Shown piece by piece: positions 17,858 through 26,458 of a stretch of 64,000 nucleotides of DNA (position 1 is its first letter; each line of letters starts with the position of its first letter). Below the pieces are notes generated by a model that was not told the DNA's origin, made no database searches, and saw only the letters and a program-made list of their open reading frames with translations. A program made the position numbers and the translations under genes. The stretch is from Miltoncostaea sp963771025 (GTDB lineage Bacteria; Actinomycetota; Thermoleophilia; Miltoncostaeales; Miltoncostaeaceae), in NCBI GenBank assembly GCA_963771025.1, contig CAVYRL010000007.1, forward strand, positions 1 to 64,000, read 5' to 3'.

Positions 17858-18271
17858 ATGGCCCACATCCACGTCGCGACGTTCCCGGTGGTGATGTCCG
17901 AGGTGGACGCCGCCCAGATCCACTTCACGGCCGTGCACCGGTGGATGGACCGGGGTCTGTCCGAATGGCTCGCCGAGGTCGGCCGCCCGTTCACGCGGCT
18001 CCTTCAGGAGGGTCCCGGGATCCCCATCGTCGAGACCCGGTGCTCCTTCTTCGGCCGGATCATGCTGGACGACCTCATCGAGCAGCGGACCGAGATCGGC
18101 GGGGTCGGCACGACCTCGTTCCGCAGTCGCCATGTCTTCCGCCGCGCGGGCGAGGTGATGGCCCGGGGCGAGTTGATCCACGTCTGCGTGGACAGGGAGA
18201 CGCGCGAGACGGTGCCCGTGCCGGAGTGGCTCAGGGATCTCGCGGTGGAGGACACGACACCGGTCACATAG
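17858..18271 (+). CDS. Hotdog-fold acyl-CoA thioesterase
   Basis: Small 137-residue protein of the 4-hydroxybenzoyl-CoA thioesterase type. SEVDAAQIHFTAVHRWMDRGLSEWL matches the D-x-x-x-H/Y-x-x-Y/F active-site region, with the aspartate near residue 17. The following strands (VETRCSFFGRIMLDDLIEQRTEIGGVG) fit the hotdog sheet. Likely a cytoplasmic multimer that hydrolyses an acyl-CoA; the substrate is unknown. It is separate from the glycan genes and probably transcribed alone. Confidence 0.78.
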   Translation: MAHIHVATFPVVMSEVDAAQIHFTAVHRWMDRGLSEWLAEVGRPFTRLLQEGPGIPIVETRCSFFGRIMLDDLIEQRTEIGGVGTTSFRSRHVFRRAGEVMARGELIHVCVDRETRETVPVPEWLRDLAVEDTTPVT

Positions 18272-18363
18272 CGGTCCGCGCTCCGTCACCGTCGCGGCTG
18301 GAGGCGTGCCGACCCCGTACCGGACCATTTCGCCACGACGAAGACGACGTGGAGGAGTGCCCC

Positions 18364-18843
18364 GTGGAACCCCCCATCCATGCCTGGATCATCCCCGGCC
18401 AGCTGGCCGTGGCCGAGCGGCCGGGCGGCGCCGGCAGAAGCCATCGGCGCGAGCTGAGGTTCGCGGAGATGACGTGGTGGAGGTCACGGGGCGTGGTCGC
18501 CATCGTCTCCGCCCTCCGGACGCGCCACGCCCTCGCCGACTATCTCGAGCACGGCTTCCTGGTGCGCTGGCATCCCCTCAGCGACGTCGAACAGGCGCGG
18601 GGCGAGATGGTCGCCCTGGTCGCCACAGTGGAGGAACTGCTCGCGACCCCGGGCGTCTCGGCGGTCCTCGTCCACTGCGACAGCGCCGGGGAGTGGCTTG
18701 CGGCGATCGATGCCTCCCTGCGCCTGGGCCTCGGCCTGGCGACGACGCCGCGGAGCGCCCTGCGCGCCGCGGCGGCGGACGGCCTGCCTGTAGGCTCCAT
18801 CACGACGTCGATCGTGGGTCGTCCCAACTCGGCGGCGGCGTGA
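18364..18843 (+). CDS. Dual-specificity phosphatase-like protein lacking catalytic residues
   Basis: Protein of 159 aa whose N-terminus (HAWIIPGQLAVAERPG) resembles the opening strand of dual-specificity/tyrosine phosphatases, and whose strand VLVHCDSAGEW sits where the HC-x5-R loop would be. His104-Cys105 are present, but the glycine spacing is wrong and the essential arginine is absent. It may be a pseudophosphatase or a different fold with chance likeness. AGGAG at 18352-18356 supports GTG 18364. It is followed after 72 bases by a GT4 gene. The family assignment is tentative. Confidence 0.55.
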   Translation: MEPPIHAWIIPGQLAVAERPGGAGRSHRRELRFAEMTWWRSRGVVAIVSALRTRHALADYLEHGFLVRWHPLSDVEQARGEMVALVATVEELLATPGVSAVLVHCDSAGEWLAAIDASLRLGLGLATTPRSALRAAAADGLPVGSITTSIVGRPNSAAA

Positions 18844-18915
18844 CCGGGGTGTGCACTCCAGGTTCTGCGGCGGCCGGGGTGGCCGGGCCACGAGCCATTC
18901 GAGGGGACCGCCCGC

Positions 18916-20079
18916 ATGACCAGATCACGCCTCTGGCGTCGACGTACCGAGGATGCCGGCGAGGCGGAGGGGGTATCGGCCGCGGCGGCCGCGGCGGCCC
19001 GCAAACCGAGCGGCGATCCGCCGCTGGTCCTGGTGGACGGCCGCATGGCCAAGCGGCGCCCGACCGGCATCGCGACGTACATCCACGAGCTGCGGCACAT
19101 AATGGAGAGCAAGCCGGCGTCAGACCTGCGCGTGGAGTGGGTGTTCGGCCCGCCGGCGTTGCCCCGCATGGGGAAGATCACCTCGTACGCCAACCTGATG
19201 CTCGACCTGCTGTGGCTGCACGTGATCCTTCCTCTCACGGCGATGCGGCGGCGGGCGGCGGTGCTCCACTCGCCGGTCAACTGGGCCCCGTGGTGGAGCA
19301 CGTGCCCGACGGTGGTCACCATTCACGACCTGTCGTGGGAGCGGGTGCCGGACGCGTTCCCCGAGAGTTTCCGGCGGTACGCCCGGCGCTTCGCCAAGCG
19401 GTCGGTGAAACGCGCGGTACGGGTGATCGCCGTCTCGGAGTCAACCTCCCGGGATCTGCAGGAGCTGTACCGCGTGCCCGCCGAGAAGATCCGGGTGGTG
19501 CCCAACGGCGTCGACCCGGACACCCGCCCTCCCGGGCAGCGGGAGCCCATCGTGCTGAGCGTGGGGGTGCGCGAGCCGCGCAAGCGCATCGGCGTGCTCG
19601 CCGAGGGCCACGCGCTGTACTACGCCAACGCCCCCGCAGATCCGCCGCCCTGCCGGCTGATCGTGGTCGGCGGGCCCGGCGGGGACGAGGAGCGGATCCG
19701 GGCCGCCGCGGGCCCGGGCTGCGAGATCCGCGGGTTCATCCGCGCCGAGGAGCTGATCGACCTCTACCGCCGCGCGACCCTGCTGGCCTACCCGTCGGCG
19801 TACGAGGGATTCGGCCTGCCGGTGGTCGAGGCCATGGCGTGCGGCTGCCCGGTGCTCTGCGCGCGCAACTCGTCGTTGATCGAGATCGGCGGGCGGACGG
19901 CGATCTTCCTCGACGACGTGACACCCGAGGGGGTCGCGGCCGCGCTGACCGAGGCGCTCGCAGATCGCGAGGCCCTGGCGGCGCGCGGGGAGGCCGGGCG
20001 CGAGGAGGCGGCGCGCTACTCGTGGCCCGCGTCGGCGACGGCGACCCGCGACGTCTATCGGCAGGCGCTGGGCAGGTGA
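18916..20079 (+). CDS. GT4 glycosyltransferase
   Basis: GT-B fold glycosyltransferase (387 aa) with a low-complexity N-terminus of about 35 residues. DGRMAKRRPTGIATYIHEL is the acceptor-side loop, VIAVSESTSRDL the inter-domain segment, and YPSAYEGFGLPVVEAMACG the donor-site E-x7-E motif. The ATG was chosen at the first in-frame codon after a purine-rich stretch. It overlaps the downstream methyltransferase by 4 bases (GTGA, 20076-20079). Confidence 0.86.
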   Translation: MTRSRLWRRRTEDAGEAEGVSAAAAAAARKPSGDPPLVLVDGRMAKRRPTGIATYIHELRHIMESKPASDLRVEWVFGPPALPRMGKITSYANLMLDLLWLHVILPLTAMRRRAAVLHSPVNWAPWWSTCPTVVTIHDLSWERVPDAFPESFRRYARRFAKRSVKRAVRVIAVSESTSRDLQELYRVPAEKIRVVPNGVDPDTRPPGQREPIVLSVGVREPRKRIGVLAEGHALYYANAPADPPPCRLIVVGGPGGDEERIRAAAGPGCEIRGFIRAEELIDLYRRATLLAYPSAYEGFGLPVVEAMACGCPVLCARNSSLIEIGGRTAIFLDDVTPEGVAAALTEALADREALAARGEAGREEAARYSWPASATATRDVYRQALGR

Positions 20080-20912
20080 CCGGGGGCCGGCGGGCCCCCG
20101 GCCGGGCGCGGCTGGCGCGGCGCAGCCGCCGCCTCGGGCTCGAGTGGGTCTCGCGCGGGCTGCGCGGGGGTGGATGGCCCCACCCGCGCGCCGCGCTGTA
20201 CCGCCTGCTCGTGCCGCTGGAGCCGTGGCGCCACTACGAGCTGGCCCGGGTGGCGGAGGAGCCGTTCGCGGGCGACTGCCTGGACGTGTCGAGCCCCAAG
20301 CTGCTGGCGAGCTTGCTGCAGAGCGAGGGCGCGGGCCGCTGGGTCGCGGTCAACCTGCTCGACGAGGAGATCGCGCGGTGGCGCGCCATCGACCCAGCGC
20401 TGGACCTCCGCGTCGAGGACGCACGGTCCCTCTCCTTCGCCGACGGGTCCTTCGACGCGGTCGCCTGCGTCTCGGTGATCGAGCACGTGGCAGGCGACGG
20501 TGACGCGGAGGCGATGGCCCAGATGTGGCGGGTGCTGAAGCCCGGCGGCGTGCTGCACCTGACCACCAACGTCTCGGCCCGGGCGGGCGAGGTGCGCACG
20601 GCCCGGGCGGTGTACGACACCGGCGAGGACGGCGACGACGGCGCCGGGGGCGTCTTCTTCGAGCGGCGGTATTCGGCGGCGACCCTGAAGCAGCGCCTCC
20701 TCGGCCTGGGCTGGGAGGAGGAGGCGCGGGAATACGTGCGGGAACGACGCCCCGTGCATCGCGTGTTCTTCGCGGCGCGGCCCTGGTCGTTCCTGCTCGG
20801 GAACCTGCTGTTCGCCGTGTGCGCGCGCAACTTCGCCCGAATCGAGGGCCCGGAGGGGCTGGGAGCGGCCGAGCACGGCGTCGTGTACCTGCGGTTGCGC
20901 AGACCAGCCTGA
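20076..20912 (+). CDS. SAM-dependent methyltransferase
   Basis: Class I methyltransferase of 278 aa. DCLDVSSPKLLASLL is motif I, DARSLSFADGSFDAVACVSVIEHV is motif II to III, and MWRVLKPGGVLHLTTNV is motif IV, as in Methyltransf_11. A hydrophobic WSFLLGNLLFAVCAR stretch near the C-terminus might touch the membrane. It is coupled to the preceding GT4, so a glycan or lipid-linked sugar is the likely acceptor. Confidence 0.78.
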   Translation: MTGGRRAPGRARLARRSRRLGLEWVSRGLRGGGWPHPRAALYRLLVPLEPWRHYELARVAEEPFAGDCLDVSSPKLLASLLQSEGAGRWVAVNLLDEEIARWRAIDPALDLRVEDARSLSFADGSFDAVACVSVIEHVAGDGDAEAMAQMWRVLKPGGVLHLTTNVSARAGEVRTARAVYDTGEDGDDGAGGVFFERRYSAATLKQRLLGLGWEEEAREYVRERRPVHRVFFAARPWSFLLGNLLFAVCARNFARIEGPEGLGAAEHGVVYLRLRRPA

Positions 20913-20968
20913 GGGTCAACGGATAACCTTTACCGATGCCGAATGGCACGCGATCGGGCCAACGGCAG

Positions 20969-20974
20969 TACGAT
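20969..20974 (+). promoter_or_regulatory. Putative -10 element upstream of the sugar transferase
   Basis: TACGAT about 50 bases before ATG 21025, within the 112-base gap after the methyltransferase. It would give a leader of about 44 bases. No clear -35. Confidence 0.3.
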
Positions 20975-21024
20975 CCCGCCGTGCGGAGGCATTCTCAGAA
21001 GACCGACGTGACCGGCGTGGGCGG

Positions 21025-22527
21025 ATGACCACACGCCCGACACGGGACGGCGCGGACTCGGCGGGAGGCCGCCCGGCCCGTCGCGACACCCGGTTCCTGC
21101 CCCTGCTGGCGGGCCCGGCGGGGACCGCCGCGATCCGCCGGGTGTTCTCGGTGGCCGTGCTGATCACGATCGACCTCACGGCCTGTTTCGCCGGCGTCTA
21201 CCTGGCGCTGGCCATCAAGCTGATGGTGCAGGGGGAGGCGGTCAACTCCAGCGCGATCTGGGCCGTCGAGCAGAAGGCCCTGCCGATCGCCGCCACCACG
21301 ATGATCCTGGTGTTCGCCAAGAACCGGCTGTACTCGTCGCGCGAGCAGCGCGGCGGCGCCGCGCGGCTGCTGTCGTCGGTGACGCTGGCGACGGTGATCG
21401 TGCTGGTGGTGGTGCTGGTGGCCGGGTGGCGCTTCGACACCTACTACATCTTCTATTCGTCCTGGATCCTGGTGGGCGTGCTCGTGGTGGCCCTGCGCTC
21501 GAGCTACGACAGCGTCACCGCCCTGGTGCTGGACGCGCTGCACTTCGAGCGCCGGGTGCTGCTGGTGGGAACGCCGGCCCTGGTGGCGAGTATCGCGGCC
21601 AGCCTCGAGCGGTCGGAGAGCCGTCAGGGGGTGCCCTACCGGGTGGTGGGACGCCAGGAGCTGACCCCCGGCATCGCGGACGACCGGGCCGAGGGCGGCG
21701 CGGCCGAGTTGCGCGCCGCCCTCGACCCGAACGCCGTGGACCAGGTGATCCTTGCCGGCTGGTCCGGAGAGGACGTCCCGGTACTGGAGCTGCTGGACGT
21801 CTGCCGCCGCCGCGGCATCCCGGTGCGGCTGGCGCCCACGACGGCGGAGCTGCTCTCGCACTCGGTGCAGGCCGTTCCGGCCCCGGGGCTCCCGCTGTTC
21901 GAGCTCCGTCCACCGGTGCTGGGCGGAGCCGCCTTCTTCACCAAGCGGGTCTTCGACCTGGTCGTGGGGTCGTTGATCAGCCTGCTGGTGTCGCCGATCG
22001 TGCTCGTCGCCGTCATCGCGATCCTCCTGGAGGACGGTGGCCCGGTGATCCACCGCAGCCGCCGCGTGGGTGTGGAGGAGCACGAGTTCACCTGCTTCAA
22101 GCTGCGCACCATGCGCCAGGGCGCCGAGAGCGAGCAGCAGGCGCTGGAGTCGGCGAACGAGGCCGACGGGGCGATCTTCAAGATCCGCGATGACCCGCGC
22201 GTGACCCGGGTCGGTGGCATCCTGCGGCGCCTCTCGATCGATGAGCTGCCCCAACTTTGGAACGTCCTGCGCGGCGAGATGTCGCTGGTCGGGCCGCGGC
22301 CCCTGCCGCTGCGCGACTACGAGCGCCTCGACGACCTCCACAAGAAGCGCTACCTGGTGCTTCCGGGCCTGACCGGCCTCTGGCAGGTGAGCGGGCGCAG
22401 CGCTCTCTCATTCGACGAGCTCGTGCGGCTCGACTTCTACTACATCGAAACCTGGTCGATTTGGCTCGACCTGACGATCATGGCGCGCACGATCCCGGTC
22501 GTGCTCGGGCGTCGGGGGGCGTACTGA
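21025..22527 (+). CDS. Polyprenyl-phosphate sugar-1-phosphate transferase (WbaP/WcaJ type)
   Basis: Membrane enzyme of 500 aa that starts glycan assembly by placing a sugar-1-phosphate on undecaprenyl phosphate. Four to five hydrophobic N-terminal segments span residues 30-150. A central Rossmann-like domain follows, then the catalytic domain beginning KRVFDLVVGSLISLL at about 310. Catalytic signatures present are FKLRTM, RRLSIDELPQLWNVLRGEM, SLVGPRP and PGLTGLWQVSGRS. Length and order match the exopolysaccharide polyprenyl glycosylphosphotransferase family. It defines the first sugar of the repeat unit. Confidence 0.92.
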   Translation: MTTRPTRDGADSAGGRPARRDTRFLPLLAGPAGTAAIRRVFSVAVLITIDLTACFAGVYLALAIKLMVQGEAVNSSAIWAVEQKALPIAATTMILVFAKNRLYSSREQRGGAARLLSSVTLATVIVLVVVLVAGWRFDTYYIFYSSWILVGVLVVALRSSYDSVTALVLDALHFERRVLLVGTPALVASIAASLERSESRQGVPYRVVGRQELTPGIADDRAEGGAAELRAALDPNAVDQVILAGWSGEDVPVLELLDVCRRRGIPVRLAPTTAELLSHSVQAVPAPGLPLFELRPPVLGGAAFFTKRVFDLVVGSLISLLVSPIVLVAVIAILLEDGGPVIHRSRRVGVEEHEFTCFKLRTMRQGAESEQQALESANEADGAIFKIRDDPRVTRVGGILRRLSIDELPQLWNVLRGEMSLVGPRPLPLRDYERLDDLHKKRYLVLPGLTGLWQVSGRSALSFDELVRLDFYYIETWSIWLDLTIMARTIPVVLGRRGAY

Positions 22528-22829
22528 GCGACCCGGACGAGGCCGGGGCGCCCACGGCCCCCGACCCCGACGAGTTGCTGGCCGAGCTGCAGCGCGCCGG
22601 CGGCCCGCCGCCGCTGCCGCCCCTGCGACTGGCCGACCCGTCGCCCTCGGCGCGGCGCGGCCTGGCCGGTGGCGCCGTGTCGGCCGCACGGCGTGCGGTG
22701 GTGCGCCTGATCGCCCCGGCCCTGGCCGAGCTGCTCGGCCAGCTCGAGCGTGACCGGCACCGGCAGCGGGCGGAGATCGTGAGGCTCGAGCGACGGGTCG
22801 CCGAGCTGGAGCGCGAGCGGGGCGAGTGA
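22524..22829 (+). CDS. Small coiled-coil protein, unknown function
   Basis: Short reading frame between two glycan genes. It begins SDPDEAGAPTAPDPDELLAELQ, continues through an Ala/Arg-rich middle and ends in a heptad-like helix (LLGQLERDRHRQRAEIVRL and further). The only start that fits the coupled layout is CTG 22524, overlapping the TGA of the sugar transferase; TTG 22575 is another option. A GT4 gene starts five bases after its stop. It may be a scaffold or regulator of glycan assembly, but nothing shows this directly. Confidence 0.5.
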   Translation: MSDPDEAGAPTAPDPDELLAELQRAGGPPPLPPLRLADPSPSARRGLAGGAVSAARRAVVRLIAPALAELLGQLERDRHRQRAEIVRLERRVAELERERGE

Positions 22830-22833
22830 GCCG

Positions 22834-24015
22834 GTGAGGATCGCGTTCGTGGTCCAGCGGTTCGGCGAGGAGGTGGCGGGGGGCGCGGAGTCGCTCTGTC
22901 GCGCGACGGCTCACGCGCTGGCCGACCGGGGGGACGAGGTCGAGGTGTACACCACCACGGCGCGCGACTACCTCACGTGGGCGCCCCACTACGCCCCGGG
23001 CACGCAGGCCGACGGCGCGGTGACGGTGCACCGGTTCACGGCAGACCGCCCCGACCCGGCGCGATCGGCCGAGCTGACGCGCAGCCTCTCGCTCGGGGTG
23101 GGCGGCGCGGCCGCCGAGGTGGCGTGGGCCCGGGCCCAGGGCCCCGTCGCGCCGGGGATGTTGCGCGCCCTGACCAACGCGCGGGAGCGCCACGAGGCGC
23201 TCGCCCTGTGGACCTATCTCTATGCGACGACACAGCTCGCGATGCCCCTCGCCCCCGAGCGGACCATCCTGGTGCCGCTGGCACACGACGAGCCGATGCT
23301 GCGCTTCGGCCTGAGTCGCGGCCTGGTGCGCATGGCGCGCGGCCTGGCCTTCATGACCCCCGAGGAGCGCCGGCTGGTCAACGACCTCCACGGCCTCGAG
23401 GGACACGAGCAGGAGATCGTCGGCGCCGGCATCGCACCGGCGCCGCCCGGCGAGGGAGCGCGGGCCCGGACGGCGATCGACCTGCCGGACCGGTTCGCGC
23501 TGTACCTCGGCCGCCTGGACCCGGCAAAGGGCCTCGACGCCCTGGTGCGTGCCCACGGGCGCTACCGCGCCGGCGGCGGATCGCTCGGCCTGGTGCTCGC
23601 GGGACGGCCCACGGTGCAGATGCGCCTTCCCGATTGGGTCCGCACGACAGGGTTCGTCGATGCCGCGACGCGCGGCGACCTGTTGGACGCGTCTGAGGTC
23701 GTGGTGCTGCCCTCTCCGCACGAGAGCCTCTCGCTGGTCGCGCTCGAGGCCTGGCGGGCCCGCCGGCCGACGCTGGCGATCGGCCACTCCGAGGTGCTGG
23801 CAGGCCAGACCGCGCGGTCGGGCGGGGGACTGCTGTATCTGGATGCGGCCGGCTACGAGCGCCAGCTGCGCCGCCTCGGCGGGGACCGCGCGCTGCGCGA
23901 CCGGATGGGCGCCGCGGGGCACGAATGGACCGCCGACCACACCTGGGACGCCTGCGCCTCCCGGTGGAGCGACCTGCTCGACCGTGTGCGCGTCCCGCTC
24001 CGCCCGGGCCGGTGA
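22834..24015 (+). CDS. GT4 glycosyltransferase
   Basis: Glycosyltransferase of 393 aa. RIAFVVQRFGEEVAGGAESLCR contains the acceptor glycine-rich loop. FALYLGRLDPAKGLDAL opens the donor domain, and VLPSPHESLSLVALEAWRAR replaces the usual EGFG with ESLS. It is last in the second glycan segment and is followed by a strong hairpin terminator. Confidence 0.85.
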   Translation: MRIAFVVQRFGEEVAGGAESLCRATAHALADRGDEVEVYTTTARDYLTWAPHYAPGTQADGAVTVHRFTADRPDPARSAELTRSLSLGVGGAAAEVAWARAQGPVAPGMLRALTNARERHEALALWTYLYATTQLAMPLAPERTILVPLAHDEPMLRFGLSRGLVRMARGLAFMTPEERRLVNDLHGLEGHEQEIVGAGIAPAPPGEGARARTAIDLPDRFALYLGRLDPAKGLDALVRAHGRYRAGGGSLGLVLAGRPTVQMRLPDWVRTTGFVDAATRGDLLDASEVVVLPSPHESLSLVALEAWRARRPTLAIGHSEVLAGQTARSGGGLLYLDAAGYERQLRRLGGDRALRDRMGAAGHEWTADHTWDACASRWSDLLDRVRVPLRPGR

Positions 24016-24083
24016 CGCCGGTCGTCCTCTGCCCGTCGCGCAGGTTCGACCGGACGAGCAGCGCCCGTGAACCGCCCGCAGAA

Positions 24084-24124
24084 CGCAGGCGGCCCCGTCC
24101 ATCTGAGGGACGGGGCCGCCTGCG
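24084..24124. terminator. Bidirectional hairpin terminator
   Basis: Perfect 17-bp inverted repeat (24084-24100 with 24108-24124) around a 7-base loop, lying between the convergent GT4 gene and glnN. It lacks a T-run, as is common in GC-rich actinobacteria. It should stop both transcripts. Confidence 0.75.
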
Positions 24125-24150
24125 GGCTGTGCGGATCTGTCGCCGGATCG

Positions 24151-26313
24151 CTACCGGATGAGCAGCATCTCCGAGTACTTCGGCAGCGGCCAGAGGTCGT
24201 CGGCCACGGTCCGCTCCATGACGTCGGCCACCTTGCGCACGTCGAGCAGCGCGGGGAGGACCACGTCGTGCATGTAGGTGGCCTCCTTCTCGATGGTGTC
24301 GTCGTCGTGGATCAGGTTCACCTTCTGGAGGTTCTTGATCGCCGAGTCGAGCTCGTTGACGAGCCCGGTGACCTCCTTGGCGAGCACGGTCAGGCCGGCC
24401 GCCTTGAGCTCGGCGATGTACCGCACGCCCGCCGGCAGGATCATCGTCGCTGCGATGTCCGCACCGGTCTCGGCCTCGGTGTTGGTGACGATGACGTACT
24501 GCTCGAGGCCCACCTCGTAGCGCGCGTGCAGCTCGCGCTCGTCGAGCACCCCGTAGTTGCTGAAGACCGAGACGGACTCCTTGGTGATCAGCTGCGGAAG
24601 CGCCTCGGGCGTCGAGGGCAGGTTGAGGAGGCCGCGCTTCTTGGCCTCCTCGTGCCACTCCTCCGAGTAGCCGTTGCCGTCGAAGACGACCCTCTTGGCG
24701 TTCTTGTAGACCTTCTGGATGACCGGGGGCAGCGCCTCGGCGAAGGACTTGCCGGCCTTCTTGCCCTTGGGGGCCATCGCGAGCTCGAGGTCCTCGCAGA
24801 GCGAGTCGATGGCCTCTGCCACGACCGTGTTGAGCACGGTGTTGGCGAGGCTCGGGGACTGACTCGAGCCGAGCGCGCGGAACTCGAACCGGTTGCCGGT
24901 GAAAGCGAACGGGCTCGTCCGGTTGCGATCGCCGGCGTCCTTCGGCAGCGTCGGGAGCACCGGGGTGCCGAGCGCCATCATCTGCGCGGCGGTGCTGGAC
25001 CCGACCTTGCCCTTCTCGATCGCGTCGTAGACGCTCTCGAGCTCCTTGCCGAGGAAGATCGAGATGATCGCGGGCGGCGCCTCGTTCGCGCCGAGGCGGT
25101 GGTCCTGACCCGCGCCGGCGACGGTCGCCCGCAGCAGGCCCTGGTACTTGTAGACCGCCGAGATGACGGCGGTGCAGAAGAAGAGGAACTGCAGGTTGGT
25201 GTGCGGCGACGACCCCGGGTTCATCAGGTTGGAGCCGGTGTCGGTGCTCATCGACCAGTTGTTGTGCTTGCCCGACCCGTTGACGCCGGCGAACGGCTTC
25301 TCGTGGAGCAGGCAGACCATGTCGTAGCGGCGCGCCACGTTCTTGAGCACCTGCATGGCCAGCTGCTGGTGGTCGGTGCCGACGTTGGAGTTCTCGAAGA
25401 TCGGCGCCAGCTCGAACTGACCCGGGGCCACCTCGTTGTGGCGGGTCTTGATCGGCACACCGAGCTTGAAGAGCTCCTTCTCGCTCTCGAGCATGAAGGC
25501 GAGCACCCGCTCCGGGATCGACCCGAAGTAGTGGTCGTCGAGCTCCTGGCCCTTGGCCGGCTTGGCGCCGAACAGGGTGCGCCCGGTGCTGACGAGGTCG
25601 GGGCGCTCGAAGAAGAACTGCTCGTCGATCAGGAAGTACTCCTGCTCGGGCCCGATCGTCGTGAACACGTGCTGCGTCGCGGTGTCGCCCATCAGGCGCA
25701 GGGCGCGCACGGCCGACTTGGAGAGGGCCTCCATCGACCGGAGCAGCGGGATCTTGGCGTCGAGGGCCTCACCGGTCCACGACGCGAACGCCGTCGGGAT
25801 GCAGAGGTGGCTCCCGTTGGGGTTCTCGAGGATGAAGGCGGGGCTGGTCGGGTCCCAGGCGGTGTAGCCGCGGGCCTCGAAGGTGACGCGGATGCCGCCG
25901 GACGGGAAGCTCGACGCGTCCGGCTCGCCCTTCACCAGTTCCTTGCCGGAGAACTCGGCGAGTGCCGTGCCGTCGCCCACCGGGCTGAAGAACGAGTCGT
26001 GCTTCTCGGCGGTGGACCCGGTCAGCGGCTGGAACCAGTGGCTGTAGTGGGTCGCGCCCTTCTCGAGAGCCCAGTCCTTCATGGCGGCGGCGACCTGATC
26101 GGCGAGCGTCGCGTCGAGCGGCTCCCCGCGATCGATCGTTGCCTGGAGCTTCTTGAAAACGTCCTTCGGCAGCCGCTGGCGCTGTGCAACGGTTCCGAAC
26201 ACGTTCTCGGCGAAGTGGATCGCGCCGGGGAAGCTCAGGTCGCTCACACCGGTCGCGGTGCCATTGGGGCTCCACTGGGCGGCGAGCACGTTCTTCTGTC
26301 GGGATCTCGGCAT
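24151..26313 (-). CDS. glnN: Glutamine synthetase type III
   Basis: ATP-dependent ammonium assimilation enzyme (glutamate to glutamine), type III subfamily. The 720-residue length is far above the roughly 450 of types I and II and typical of GSIII. Signatures include VAPGQFELAPIFENSNVG, LHEKPFAGVNGSGKHNNWS (glycine-rich ATP/metal loop) and the C-terminal helical extension ending EMLLIR. AGGAGG lies about 12 bases before ATG 26313. It is divergent from a PucR-type regulator; no other glutamine synthetase is in the window. Confidence 0.96.
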   Translation of the reverse strand: MPRSRQKNVLAAQWSPNGTATGVSDLSFPGAIHFAENVFGTVAQRQRLPKDVFKKLQATIDRGEPLDATLADQVAAAMKDWALEKGATHYSHWFQPLTGSTAEKHDSFFSPVGDGTALAEFSGKELVKGEPDASSFPSGGIRVTFEARGYTAWDPTSPAFILENPNGSHLCIPTAFASWTGEALDAKIPLLRSMEALSKSAVRALRLMGDTATQHVFTTIGPEQEYFLIDEQFFFERPDLVSTGRTLFGAKPAKGQELDDHYFGSIPERVLAFMLESEKELFKLGVPIKTRHNEVAPGQFELAPIFENSNVGTDHQQLAMQVLKNVARRYDMVCLLHEKPFAGVNGSGKHNNWSMSTDTGSNLMNPGSSPHTNLQFLFFCTAVISAVYKYQGLLRATVAGAGQDHRLGANEAPPAIISIFLGKELESVYDAIEKGKVGSSTAAQMMALGTPVLPTLPKDAGDRNRTSPFAFTGNRFEFRALGSSQSPSLANTVLNTVVAEAIDSLCEDLELAMAPKGKKAGKSFAEALPPVIQKVYKNAKRVVFDGNGYSEEWHEEAKKRGLLNLPSTPEALPQLITKESVSVFSNYGVLDERELHARYEVGLEQYVIVTNTEAETGADIAATMILPAGVRYIAELKAAGLTVLAKEVTGLVNELDSAIKNLQKVNLIHDDDTIEKEATYMHDVVLPALLDVRKVADVMERTVADDLWPLPKYSEMLLIR

Positions 26314-26354
26314 GACGCGGGGGGCCCTCCTTGTCTGGGCTCAGGCAGCGCCGG

Positions 26355-26360
26355 ATTGTA
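26355..26360 (-). promoter_or_regulatory. Putative -10 element for glnN
   Basis: TACAAT on the minus strand, giving a leader of roughly 35-40 bases before ATG 26313. It lies in the 145-base divergent region shared with the regulator gene. Confidence 0.35.
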
Positions 26361-26458
26361 CGACGTCAACGAGAACCCGCGCTTTGTGGCGGGGGGCCAA
26401 ACGCCGAAGCGCATCTTTCGCCCTGTGGACAAACACACGCCCGGGAGGAGCGGTCGCC

